This document shows positions 17,160 to 25,124 of a stretch of DNA of 59,266 nt, piece after piece. The notes under the pieces were generated by a model. That model had not been told where the DNA came from. It worked only from the letters and a program-made list of their open reading frames with translations, and ran no database searches. Within the stretch, counting starts at the first letter, position 1; each line of letters begins with the position of its first letter. This DNA is from UBA11222 sp030652895 (lineage in GTDB: Bacteria; Pseudomonadota; Alphaproteobacteria; UBA11222), in assembly GCA_038318895.1 (NCBI GenBank), contig JBBQCS010000009.1, forward strand, positions 1 through 59,266, written 5' to 3'. A program made the position numbers and the translations under genes.

Positions 17160-17405
17160 ATGGTGATGATGATGAATAACATGATGGTGGGATACGGGGT
17201 CAGTCACTGGCTGATGTTCATAATAATGGCTGTCTTGATACTCTATCCGGTTGGCAGAATTCTTGGCCGTATCGGTCTGTCGCCATTCTGGTCAGTTGTG
17301 GCGTTCATTCCGTTTTTCAACCTGATTGGACTCTGGGTTCTGGCTTTTACCCCGTGGCCGCGTGGTGGCGCCGGTGACGTTCCCGGCAACATACAGACAC
17401 ACTAA
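17160..17405 (+). CDS. Small two-helix membrane protein
   Basis: This 81-residue protein starts with a Met-rich MVMMMNNMMVGYG, has two membrane helices (about residues 16-33 and 42-63) and the pattern RILGRIGLSPFWSVVAFIP then NLIGLWVLAFTPWP. The pattern resembles small uncharacterised membrane proteins of proteobacteria. The N-terminal methionines might bind Cu(I). An AAAGGAAAATGG context places a ribosome site close to the start. Its 3' end lies inside repeat copy B, so the last codons (GAGDVPGNIQTH) may be a later addition. Confidence 0.65.
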   Translation: MVMMMNNMMVGYGVSHWLMFIIMAVLILYPVGRILGRIGLSPFWSVVAFIPFFNLIGLWVLAFTPWPRGGAGDVPGNIQTH

Positions 17406-17462
17406 ACCCGTTAGATCAGTCTGCTTGGATATAGTGCTGCCGGTTTGCGTTGGTGCAAGAGG
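17368..17462. repeat. ~95-bp imperfect repeat, copy B
   Basis: This is the direct-repeat partner of 1054-1146, with a near-identical 28-bp core starting at about 17401 (ACTAAACCCGTTAGATCAGT). It overlaps the end of the small membrane protein gene and runs into the gap before the Cu-ATPase operon. The hairpin ends are CACACT and AGTCTG, so one base of the copy A stem has changed. Confidence 0.55.
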
Positions 17463-17541
17463 CCGCCCCTTCGGATGTGTTGATTATGAAAATCCGGGCG
17501 AGACGCTTCAGACGGCGCTAATTTCGCTTTTGCATCCATAC

Positions 17542-17570
17542 TTGAAATATACCTCATGGGGGTATATTTA
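17542..17570 (+). promoter_or_regulatory. CsoR operator and promoter before the Cu-ATPase operon
   Basis: TATACC-N7-GGTATA lies at 17548-17566, the same layout as at csoR. On the plus strand a -35 TTGAAA (17542-17547) and a -10 TATTTA (17565-17570) with 17-nt spacing place the operator inside the promoter spacer. The surrounding 35 bp (17532-17566) match 6095-6129 at 32 positions. Confidence 0.7.
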
Positions 17571-17622
17571 TAGGAAATTCTGCGTGAAGCCGCCGGATAC
17601 CCGGTGAAAGATGGTCAGGGCG

Positions 17623-17636
17623 TTGACTTGGCTCAA
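17623..17636 (+). promoter_or_regulatory. Imperfect FNR box before Cu-ATPase operon
   Basis: TTGAC-TTGG-CTCAA differs from TTGAT-N4-ATCAA at two of ten informative positions. A -10-like TATACC lies at 17664-17669, about 37 bp after the box centre, which is close to class II spacing. It suggests low-oxygen control in addition to copper control. Confidence 0.4.
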
Positions 17637-17740
17637 CTAATGGCGTGTCCAGTGGTGTCAAACTATACCGTTGAATATGTGGCAAAAACCCCGCCTTGGG
17701 CATGCGCAGGCCCATATGAGGTAGCAAAAGGAGTATTCCA

Positions 17741-20104
17741 ATGACTGATCATGATCATGCGCATTCTGCGGGCGCCGCTGCCGTCGCCCCAAGCGACATG
17801 GCCCCGAGCGACATGGCCAAAGACCCAGTCTGCGGGATGCAAGTGCGAATAGAAGGCGCAAAACATACGGCGCTTCATCACGGGCAGAATTATTATTTCT
17901 GCTCGTCACGGTGCCAGGAAAAATTTCAGTCTGATCCGGCGCATTATGCGTCTGGGCCCCCCGCCCCTGCGGAAAATTCTGCCGCCGGCAGTGAGTATAC
18001 CTGCCCCATGCATCCGGAGGTCCGGCAAACCGGCCCGGGCAATTGCCCGATCTGCGGCATGGCGCTGGAGCCTGTAAATGTATCGGCGTCACCAACGGAA
18101 AACCCCGAACTAGCTGATATGCAGCGCAGATTCTGGATTGGCGCGCTGCTTACTGTTCCAGTAGTCATATTGGAAATGGGTGCGCATCTATTCGATATGC
18201 AGGCGCTTTTTTCGGCGCGCGCATCCATTCTGGCGCAATTTGCTCTCGCCACGCCGGTTGTATTGTGGGCTGGCTGGCCGTTTTTTGCGCGCGGCGGAAA
18301 ATCGCTCGTCACCGGCTCATTGAACATGTTTACCCTCATTGCCATCGGCACCGGTGCGGCGTTGCTCTACAGCCTTGTCGCAACTTTTGCGCCCGGTCTG
18401 TTTCCCGATGCGATGCGTGACGGGCATGGCAACGTGCCGGTATATTACGAGGCGGCTTCTGTAATCGTGGTTCTGGTTCTGCTGGGTCAGGTGCTCGAGC
18501 TGCGCGCGCGCGAAACGACCAGCGGGGCCATCCGGGCCTTATTGAATCTGGCGCCACGTACGGCGCTGCGCATCGGCGAAGATGGCAGCGACTCCGAAGT
18601 GCCGATCGATGTAATTAAGGTTGGCGACCGGTTGCGTGTTCGCCCGGGCGAGAAAGTACCGGTGGATGGCGAACTGGCAGAAGGCCGCAGCGCCGTGGAT
18701 GAATCGATGATCACCGGCGAGTCGATGCCTGTAACCAAACAGACTGGCGACAAACTGATCGGCGGCACCATCAACCAGACCGGCGGCTTTGTCATGCGCG
18801 CCGGCAATGTCGGCGCCGACACGGTGCTGGCGCGCATCGTGCAGATGGTGTCGAACGCCCAGCGTTCGCGCGCACCGATCCAGCGCCTGGCCGATCTGGT
18901 GGCCGGATGGTTTGTGCCCGGCGTCATTGCAATTGCGGTGTTGAGCTTTGCCGCATGGATGGTTTGGGGGCCAGAGCCGGCATTTACCTACGCGCTGATC
19001 TCGGCGGTATCGGTATTGATCATTGCGTGCCCCTGCGCGCTAGGCCTGGCGACGCCGATGTCGATTATGACGGGCGTCGGGCGCGGCGCGGCAGGCGGCA
19101 TATTGATCCGGGACGCGGAGGCGCTGGAGCGGCTGGAAAAAGTCGACACGCTGGTAATTGACAAGACCGGCACGCTGACCCAGGGCAAGCCAAGCGTAAC
19201 ATCGGTGGTGGCAACCGGAAAATTTTCTCAGGACGAGATTTTGCGTTTGGCCGCCAGTCTGGAACGCGCCAGCGAGCATCCGATCGCCGCCGCCATTGTC
19301 GGCGAGGCGGGCAAACGCGGCATTCAGTTTGCCGAAGTAAAAGATTTTGACTCGCCTGTCGGCAAGGGTGTGCTGGGCGTCGTCGAAGGACGCTCGATGT
19401 TATTGGGAAACCCGGCGTTTTTGAACGAAAACTCCGTTGACGTTGCCGCACTGACGCCAGAGGCGGACGAGTTGCGCGCGCAAGGCGCCACCGTTGTTGT
19501 GCTGGCCGTGGAGGGCATGGCCGCAGGATTGATCGCGGTCAGCGATCCAGTCAAGCCCACAACACAAGAAGCCCTTACGGGATTGCACGCGCTGGGCATA
19601 CGCATCGTCATGCTGACCGGCGACAATCAGATGACGGCAAACGCGGTGGCCAAAACGCTTGGTATTGATGCGGTAGAGGCCGAAGTGCTTCCCGCCGACA
19701 AGGCGCGCATCGTACAACGCTTGCGGGCCGAAGGCCGCGTGGTGGCAATGGCGGGCGACGGCGTCAACGATGCGCCCGCGCTGGCAAGTGCGGATGTCGG
19801 CATCGCCATGGGCACCGGTACCGATGTGGCGATTGAGAGCGCCGGGGTTACTCTGGTCAAGGGCGATCTGCGGGGGATTGTCGCGGCGCACCGCCTGTCG
19901 CGGGCCGTGATGAACAATATACGGCAAAACCTGTTTTTTGCATTTGCCTATAATGCTGCCGGGGTACCCCTGGCGGCGGGTGTTTTGTATCCAGCTTTCG
20001 GCATTTTATTGAGCCCGATTGTCGCCGCCGCCGCCATGGCGCTCAGTTCGGTCAGCGTGATTTCGAATGCCGCGCGTTTGCGGCGCTTTGTGATACAACG
20101 CTGA
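17741..20104 (+). CDS. Cu+-exporting P1B-type ATPase with N-terminal YHS and HMBD domains
   Basis: This 787-residue pump moves Cu(I) across the inner membrane to the periplasm. The N-terminus is His-rich, then a YHS domain (about 27-62, DPVCGM ... YFCSSRCQEKF) and a heavy-metal-binding segment (about 86-111, YTCPMHPEV and CPICGMALEP) replace the usual HMA domain. Core motifs are intact: CPC at 430-432, DKTGT at 474-478 and GDGVNDAPAL near the C-terminus. The ribosome site AAGGAG is 7 nt before the ATG. It heads an operon with RNA and nucleotide enzymes; the next start is 1 nt after its stop. Names used for such pumps include CopA and ActP. Confidence 0.95.
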   Translation: MTDHDHAHSAGAAAVAPSDMAPSDMAKDPVCGMQVRIEGAKHTALHHGQNYYFCSSRCQEKFQSDPAHYASGPPAPAENSAAGSEYTCPMHPEVRQTGPGNCPICGMALEPVNVSASPTENPELADMQRRFWIGALLTVPVVILEMGAHLFDMQALFSARASILAQFALATPVVLWAGWPFFARGGKSLVTGSLNMFTLIAIGTGAALLYSLVATFAPGLFPDAMRDGHGNVPVYYEAASVIVVLVLLGQVLELRARETTSGAIRALLNLAPRTALRIGEDGSDSEVPIDVIKVGDRLRVRPGEKVPVDGELAEGRSAVDESMITGESMPVTKQTGDKLIGGTINQTGGFVMRAGNVGADTVLARIVQMVSNAQRSRAPIQRLADLVAGWFVPGVIAIAVLSFAAWMVWGPEPAFTYALISAVSVLIIACPCALGLATPMSIMTGVGRGAAGGILIRDAEALERLEKVDTLVIDKTGTLTQGKPSVTSVVATGKFSQDEILRLAASLERASEHPIAAAIVGEAGKRGIQFAEVKDFDSPVGKGVLGVVEGRSMLLGNPAFLNENSVDVAALTPEADELRAQGATVVVLAVEGMAAGLIAVSDPVKPTTQEALTGLHALGIRIVMLTGDNQMTANAVAKTLGIDAVEAEVLPADKARIVQRLRAEGRVVAMAGDGVNDAPALASADVGIAMGTGTDVAIESAGVTLVKGDLRGIVAAHRLSRAVMNNIRQNLFFAFAYNAAGVPLAAGVLYPAFGILLSPIVAAAAMALSSVSVISNAARLRRFVIQR

Positions 20105-20105
20105 T

Positions 20106-21506
20106 ATGGCGCACGCTCAAACGCACCAGGCTGACACGAGACTGCACCTGCGTTTCCTTGGCGGTGTTGGAACGGTTACCGGATCGAAATATCTGATTGA
20201 AGCGGCAGGCAAGAAAATTCTTGTCGATTGCGGGCTGTTTCAAGGGCTCAAGCAATTGCGGTTGCGCAACTGGAACCGGTTTCCGGTTGATCCCGCCCAG
20301 ATCGACGCGGTGATCCTGACCCACGCACACCTGGATCATTCGGGCTATCTTCCGTTGCTGATAAAAAATGGATTCAGGGGGCCGGTATTTTGCACCGCGG
20401 GGACCAGGGATCTTTGCACGATCCTGCTACCGGACTCCGGTTTTTTGCAGGAGCGCGATGCGGACTTCGCCAACCGGCACGGGTTCTCCAAGCACAAACC
20501 CGCACTTCCACTGTATACCGAGAAAGACGCGCGCACCTGTCTGGAAAGGTTCATCACCAAGGATTTTGATCACCGCTTTGAGGTTGTCCCGGAAACACAT
20601 GTCCAGTTCCATCGCGCTGGCCATATTCTCGGCGCGGCAATCGTCGCACTCACGATCGGCAAGACAAAGCTGGTGTTTTCCGGTGATCTTGGCCGCTATG
20701 GCGACCCGGTTATGTATGATCCGTCGCCCATGCGTCAGGCAGATTACCTGATTGTCGAATCAACCTATGGCGACCGGACGCATGAAGCAGCCGATCCGGA
20801 GGATGCGCTGGCGGACGTGATCACCCGGACGGCGCAGCGCGGCGGTGCGGTGCTGATCCCGACCTTCGCAGTGGGACGCGCCCAGTCACTCATGTACCAT
20901 CTGGAGCAGCTCAAGCGGACCCGCCGTATTCCGGACCTGCCGGTTTATCTCGACAGCCCGATGGCAGTGAACGCCAGTGACGTATTTTGTGATCGTTTCG
21001 AGGATCACCGGTTAACACAGAAACAGTGCCGTGCCGCGTGCGGTGTTGCACATTATGTGACGGGTGTGGAAGAATCGAAAAGCCTTGATCAGGACAGGAT
21101 GCCCAAGGTCATTCTCTCGGCAAGCGGCATGGCGACGGGGGGACGCGTTCTGCATCACCTCAAAGCCATTGCGCCCGATCCGCGCAATGCTATCCTGTTT
21201 GCTGGCTTTCAGGCCGCCGGAACGAGAGGCGCCGCCATGGTGGCGGGCGCCAAAGCCGTTAAAATCCATGGCGCCTACGTACCCGTCAAGGCCGAGGTGG
21301 ACAATCTGCGCATGCTTTCTGCCCATGCCGACCGTACGGAAATACTGGGCTGGCTCAAAAACTTTGAAACTCCGCCCCGGACCACATTTATCACCCATGG
21401 CGAACCGGTGGCGTCCGATGCGCTGCGGCTTGCCATCGAGGAACAGCTCAACTGGACAACGCATGTACCAGAGCATCTGGAACGCATCAGACTGGAAGAA
21501 TCATGA
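20106..21506 (+). CDS. MBL-fold beta-CASP RNase (Ysh1/CPSF73-like)
   Basis: This 466-residue protein has the metallo-beta-lactamase zinc motif HAHLDH at 73-78 and a beta-CASP region (QRGGAVLIPTFAVGRAQ, then ASGMATGGRVLHHL). A late His motif sits in the LSAHADRTE and FITHGEP segments. Proteins of this family are RNA endo- or 5'-exonucleases acting in the cytoplasm. Its start is 1 nt after the ATPase stop and its stop overlaps the next start as ATGA, so it belongs to the same transcript. In context it may supply nucleotides from RNA to the downstream AMP-phosphorylase-like enzyme. Confidence 0.9.
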   Translation: MAHAQTHQADTRLHLRFLGGVGTVTGSKYLIEAAGKKILVDCGLFQGLKQLRLRNWNRFPVDPAQIDAVILTHAHLDHSGYLPLLIKNGFRGPVFCTAGTRDLCTILLPDSGFLQERDADFANRHGFSKHKPALPLYTEKDARTCLERFITKDFDHRFEVVPETHVQFHRAGHILGAAIVALTIGKTKLVFSGDLGRYGDPVMYDPSPMRQADYLIVESTYGDRTHEAADPEDALADVITRTAQRGGAVLIPTFAVGRAQSLMYHLEQLKRTRRIPDLPVYLDSPMAVNASDVFCDRFEDHRLTQKQCRAACGVAHYVTGVEESKSLDQDRMPKVILSASGMATGGRVLHHLKAIAPDPRNAILFAGFQAAGTRGAAMVAGAKAVKIHGAYVPVKAEVDNLRMLSAHADRTEILGWLKNFETPPRTTFITHGEPVASDALRLAIEEQLNWTTHVPEHLERIRLEES

Positions 21507-23038
21507 GCAAGAAAATGTCTCATTCCGAAGATGCGCAATCCGCTACATTGCGCCCGCGGCGGCTTGGCATCGACACCCATCAGGAACCAGTCGTTTATAT
21601 GCGCCAGGATTGCCACATCTGCCGGTCCGAAGGATTCAGCGCGCAGGCGCGCGTCCAGGTGAGCGCCAACGGGAACAGTATAATTGCGACGCTGTGTACG
21701 GTTACAGGCGATCTGCTTGAGCATGGCGAAGCCGGCCTGTCCGAAAGCGCATGGCGGCTGCTTGGCGCCGCTGAAGGGGGCGAGATATCGTTCGCCCATC
21801 CGCCGCTGGTTGAGTCCCTAAGCCTGATGCGGGGCAAAATCTATGGTCAGCGTCTTACAACGCGCTCAGCGCAGCAGATCATTCACGACATAGTGGATGG
21901 CCGCTATGCCGACGTGCATTTGTCCGCCTTTATCACCGCCTGCTCCGGCCGTGCCCTTGACCGAAATGAAATGGTCGCGCTAACCAAGGCGATGGTGACA
22001 ACCGGAAGCCAGCTTGAATGGGGACGCCAGCCGATTGCCGACAAGCACTGTATCGGCGGGCTGCCCGGAAACCGCACGACACCGATTGTCGTGGCTATTG
22101 CCGCCGCCTGCGGGCTGATTATTCCTAAAACATCATCACGGGCGATCACCTCTCCGGCGGGGACGGCGGATATGATGGAGACACTCACTAGCGTTGATCT
22201 CGATGTGCCTGCCATGCGCCGTGTGGTCGAGCAGGAAGGCGGATGTATCGTCTGGGGCGGGGCGGTTGATCTTAGTCCCGCGGATGATCTTTTAATCCGG
22301 GTTGAGCGATTGCTTGATCTGGACAGCGAGGGGCAACTGGTGGCCTCGGTATTGTCCAAAAAAATCTCGGCGGGCGCGACCCACGTTGTGCTCGACCTGC
22401 CGGTCGGACCGACAGCAAAATTGAGAACCCCCACCGATGCGCATCATCTGACAAGCGCGCTGCGCGGTGTAGCCGGGGCCATGGGCCTGCATGTACAGGT
22501 GATGCTGACGGACGGCTCCCAGCCGATTGGCCGTGGCATCGGTCCCGCACTTGAAGCACATGATGTGCTGGCGGTGCTGCGCAACGCCCCCGCAGCACCG
22601 CAGGATCTGAGAGGTCGCGCCATTGATCTGGCGGCATGCCTGCTGGAGATGGTGCTGCAACTTGCCCCGAAGGATGCGGTGGCGAAAGCCGTTGAAGTGC
22701 TGAATAGTGGTGACGCCTGGCGGAAGTTTGAGGCGATCTGCAAAGCGCAAGGCGGTTTGCGCGAACCGCAGAAAGCACCCCACACCGAGCCGGTTCTGGC
22801 CGCGCATTCGGGCACAGTCACAAATATCGACAATCGCGTTCTGGCTAAAATCGCGAAGCTGGCTGGCGCACCAGGCGCCAGGACGGCGGGGCTGGAGTTT
22901 CACGCACCGCTTGGCACACAGGTTGAAAAAGGCATGGCGCTCTATACGGTCCATGCGGAATCCAGGGGCGAGCTTGCCTACGCGCTGGACTATGTCGCCA
23001 ACCATCCCGGAGTGATCAAACTGGAGGCCAATGCATGA
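21503..23038 (+). CDS. AMP phosphorylase / thymidine phosphorylase family protein
   Basis: This 511-residue protein has an extra N-terminal domain of about 95 residues, as in archaeal AMP phosphorylases, followed by the nucleoside phosphorylase fold. Conserved features are DKHCIGGLPGNRTT (from Asp180) and KTSSRAITSPAGTADMMETL. The N-terminal extension and the GLPGNRTT form point to AMP phosphorylase rather than DeoA. The reaction would be NMP plus phosphate to ribose 1,5-bisphosphate and base. It overlaps both neighbours by 4 nt. No RuBisCO or R15P isomerase gene lies in this window, so the fate of the product is open. Confidence 0.85.
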   Translation: MSKKMSHSEDAQSATLRPRRLGIDTHQEPVVYMRQDCHICRSEGFSAQARVQVSANGNSIIATLCTVTGDLLEHGEAGLSESAWRLLGAAEGGEISFAHPPLVESLSLMRGKIYGQRLTTRSAQQIIHDIVDGRYADVHLSAFITACSGRALDRNEMVALTKAMVTTGSQLEWGRQPIADKHCIGGLPGNRTTPIVVAIAAACGLIIPKTSSRAITSPAGTADMMETLTSVDLDVPAMRRVVEQEGGCIVWGGAVDLSPADDLLIRVERLLDLDSEGQLVASVLSKKISAGATHVVLDLPVGPTAKLRTPTDAHHLTSALRGVAGAMGLHVQVMLTDGSQPIGRGIGPALEAHDVLAVLRNAPAAPQDLRGRAIDLAACLLEMVLQLAPKDAVAKAVEVLNSGDAWRKFEAICKAQGGLREPQKAPHTEPVLAAHSGTVTNIDNRVLAKIAKLAGAPGARTAGLEFHAPLGTQVEKGMALYTVHAESRGELAYALDYVANHPGVIKLEANA

Positions 23039-23841
23039 GCAAAAAAAGTATGAAAAGCAAGGCACGGGAGGAACCAAAAAATATTGGTAAGGCAGAATAT
23101 CACGCAGAATTACATAGTCTGCATATCGAACTGGTGAAACTGCAAAAGCATTTTATAAACTGCAACGACAAAATCCTTGTACTGATCGAGGGACGTGACG
23201 CCGCTGGCAAGGATGGCGTCATCAAGCGTATAGTCAAACATCTGAGCCCGAGAGAAACCCGCGTGGTTGCTCTGGGAAAGCCGTCGGATCGCGATAAGGG
23301 CAGTTGGTATTTTCAGCGCTTTGTTCCATATCTGCCTGCAGAACAGGAGTTCGTCCTGTTCAATCGCAGCTGGTACAATCGCGCCGGGGTCGAACGGGTG
23401 ATGAATTTCTGCACGGACGAGGAATATGAGGCGTTCATGCAGACGGTGCTCGAATTCGAGCATATGCTGGTCCGTTCCGGGATCAAGCTGTTCAAGTATT
23501 ATTTGGATATCAGCCGCAGTGAACAGAAAAGCAGGCTCGAAGACCGGCGGCAGGATCCCCTCAAGCAGTGGAAAATCAGTCCGATTGACGCCAAGGCCGT
23601 GGGCAACTGGAAAAACTATAGTGAGGCGCGCAATCAAATGTTTGCCCGCACACATAATCCGGTTACGCCCTGGACCGTCGTGCGCGCCAACGACAAGCGC
23701 CTGGCGCGCCTCAATCTCATCAAGGACCTGCTCACCCGCCTCCACTTTGACAATAAGGACGAGTCAGTATTGCTGGTGAACCCCGACATCATCTTTCAGT
23801 ACCAGGAATCCTACCTGCAAAACGGCATGATTGCTCCGTGA
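23035..23841 (+). CDS. ppk2: Polyphosphate kinase 2 (PPK2)
   Basis: This 268-residue protein shows the PPK2 core: Walker A GRDAAGKD at 53-60, the lid region FNRSWYNRAGVERVM, and KYYLDISRSEQKSRLEDR with DPLKQWKISPID. PPK2 enzymes use polyphosphate to phosphorylate nucleoside mono- or diphosphates. The single domain and length fit the short PPK2 classes; nucleotide preference cannot be read with certainty. It starts in an ATGA overlap with the AMP-phosphorylase-like gene. The lysine-rich N-terminus (MSKKSMKSKAREEPK) is probably disordered. Confidence 0.93.
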   Translation: MSKKSMKSKAREEPKNIGKAEYHAELHSLHIELVKLQKHFINCNDKILVLIEGRDAAGKDGVIKRIVKHLSPRETRVVALGKPSDRDKGSWYFQRFVPYLPAEQEFVLFNRSWYNRAGVERVMNFCTDEEYEAFMQTVLEFEHMLVRSGIKLFKYYLDISRSEQKSRLEDRRQDPLKQWKISPIDAKAVGNWKNYSEARNQMFARTHNPVTPWTVVRANDKRLARLNLIKDLLTRLHFDNKDESVLLVNPDIIFQYQESYLQNGMIAP

Positions 23842-23875
23842 GGCTCCAACGGCGTATCCGAAACGAGGAGGACAC

Positions 23876-23977
23876 ATGAAGGCATTGACCATCAAAAAGG
23901 GCGGTATGCTTGCGGCGTTTTGCAGACCTGACTGCGCAGCCGGTTTTTCCGGTATGGTCAACGAGATCCGCGCATGA
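23876..23977 (+). CDS. 33-residue small ORF with strong ribosome site, coupled to prs
   Basis: GAGGAGG lies 4 nt before the ATG at 23876, the best ribosome site in this operon. The peptide begins MKALTIKKGGMLAAF, has two cysteines (CRPDC) and ends in VNEIRA. Its stop overlaps the start of the PRPP synthetase as ATGA. The prs start itself has no good ribosome site, so this ORF probably carries ribosomes to prs. It may be only a coupling leader or a true small protein. No family is recognised. Confidence 0.6.
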   Translation: MKALTIKKGGMLAAFCRPDCAAGFSGMVNEIRA

Positions 23978-24876
23978 GACCGCTGCTGCTGGCGCTGCCC
24001 GGAAATGAGGTCCTGGGCGGTAGGCTTGCGGCCTTGCTCGAAGCGGAACATGCGGTTCCGGAAATTCATTATTTCCCGGACGGCGAAACCTATGTGCGGA
24101 TCAATGCGGATGTGAAGGCGCGCGACATTATTATCGTGTGCAGCCTTGACCGGCCCGATGCAAAGTTTCTGCCACTGATTTTTCTTGCGGAAACAGCGAA
24201 AGACCTGAAGGCGCGAACGGTAGGGCTGATCTGTCCCTATCTTGCCTATATGCGGCAGGACAAAAGGTTCAAACCCGGTGAAGGAATTACATCCGCCTAT
24301 TTCGCTAAAGCGCTAAGCCGGCATTTCGACTGGCTGGTCACAGTGGACCCGCACCTGCATCGCCGCAAAAGCCTATCGGAAATATATATGATTCCGGCGG
24401 CGGCCGTGCATGCGGGCGCGGCCATCGCCGCCTGGGTGCGTGACAATGTGCCCGCCCCGCTGATTGTCGGCCCGGACAGCGAAAGCGCACAATGGGTGGC
24501 GGCCGTGGCCCGCGGCGCCAACGCGCCATATATTGTGGCGGAAAAACAGCGCCATGGCGATCACGACGTTGAGGTGTCCGTGCCGGATATCAGCCCGTGG
24601 CGCGACCGGACGCCGGTGATGGTGGATGACATCATCTCAACGGCGCATACATTGATTGAAACGGTTCGCGCGCTGCAAACGGCCGGTGCATCCGACATTG
24701 TCGCCGCCGGTGTCCACGGCCTGTTCGCCGCCACGGCCTATGACGAACTGTCGGCTGCAGGCGCCGTGAAAATCGTGACCTGCAATACCATTGCACATCC
24801 CAGCAATGCCATTGACGTCACCGCAATACTTGCCGGCGCGGCCAGAGAATTAATGCGAGCACACAAAAGCCGATAG
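23974..24876 (+). CDS. prs: Ribose-phosphate pyrophosphokinase family protein (PRPP synthetase)
   Basis: At 300 residues this is slightly shorter than housekeeping Prs (about 315). It has the ATP-site pattern FPDGETYVRI, the VTVDPHLHRRKSL segment, the EKQRHGD lysine/arginine pair of the catalytic flexible loop and a PRPP-binding loop VMVDDIISTAHTLIE. Canonical Prs has VDDIIDTAGT there, so a Ser and a His replace two usual residues. The gene follows AMP phosphorylase and PPK2 and likely makes PRPP, or acts on a related ribose phosphate. It is probably an accessory copy. Translation seems coupled to the 33-residue ORF. Confidence 0.87.
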   Translation: MRPLLLALPGNEVLGGRLAALLEAEHAVPEIHYFPDGETYVRINADVKARDIIIVCSLDRPDAKFLPLIFLAETAKDLKARTVGLICPYLAYMRQDKRFKPGEGITSAYFAKALSRHFDWLVTVDPHLHRRKSLSEIYMIPAAAVHAGAAIAAWVRDNVPAPLIVGPDSESAQWVAAVARGANAPYIVAEKQRHGDHDVEVSVPDISPWRDRTPVMVDDIISTAHTLIETVRALQTAGASDIVAAGVHGLFAATAYDELSAAGAVKIVTCNTIAHPSNAIDVTAILAGAARELMRAHKSR

Positions 24877-25057
24877 TTCACCCGGCTCAACAAAGCCCGC
24901 CGCAACAATAGGACCGCAGAGATACTATCAGGTCTCGCAGAAGGCAATATGTTGCCGCTGATGCAACAAAATTAGCGACGATGCTGTAGCCGCCGAATGC
25001 GGATTACAGCGGCCAAATTTCCTGTAACACATATTCGACGACAGCCAGTGTGGCGTT
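24877..25057. other. Gap before the nitroreductase promoter
   Basis: No gene is visible. The region has no clear rho-independent terminator for the upstream operon, so read-through into the nitroreductase region is possible. Confidence 0.4.
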
Positions 25058-25106
25058 TTGATTTCGATCAAAGCACCGGCTTCGGCCGGCTTCTATCATA
25101 TCTGAA
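25058..25106 (+). promoter_or_regulatory. Perfect FNR box with class II promoter (nitroreductase)
   Basis: TTGAT-TTCG-ATCAA at 25058-25071 is a perfect FNR/Dnr site. A -10 TATCAT (25094-25099, five of six to consensus) predicts transcription from about 25106, which is 41.5 bp from the box centre. This is the exact spacing of FNR class II activation. Confidence 0.8.
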
Positions 25107-25124
25107 AATGAAGGAGCGCCTGTG

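Larger units (their letters stand above)
17463..17740. other. Upstream region of Cu-ATPase operon with csoR 5' remnant
   Basis: This gap holds, in order, a minus-strand csoR 5' remnant (17522-17539, reading MDAKAK against MDAKTK in csoR and then diverging), a CsoR operator (17548-17566) and a weak FNR box (17623-17636). No further gene is visible. The remnant suggests that the csoR promoter segment was copied here. Confidence 0.6.

Noticed and set aside
22292..23077. 261-codon minus-strand frame
   Set aside because: It is antisense to the AMP-phosphorylase-like gene, which carries the conserved motifs.
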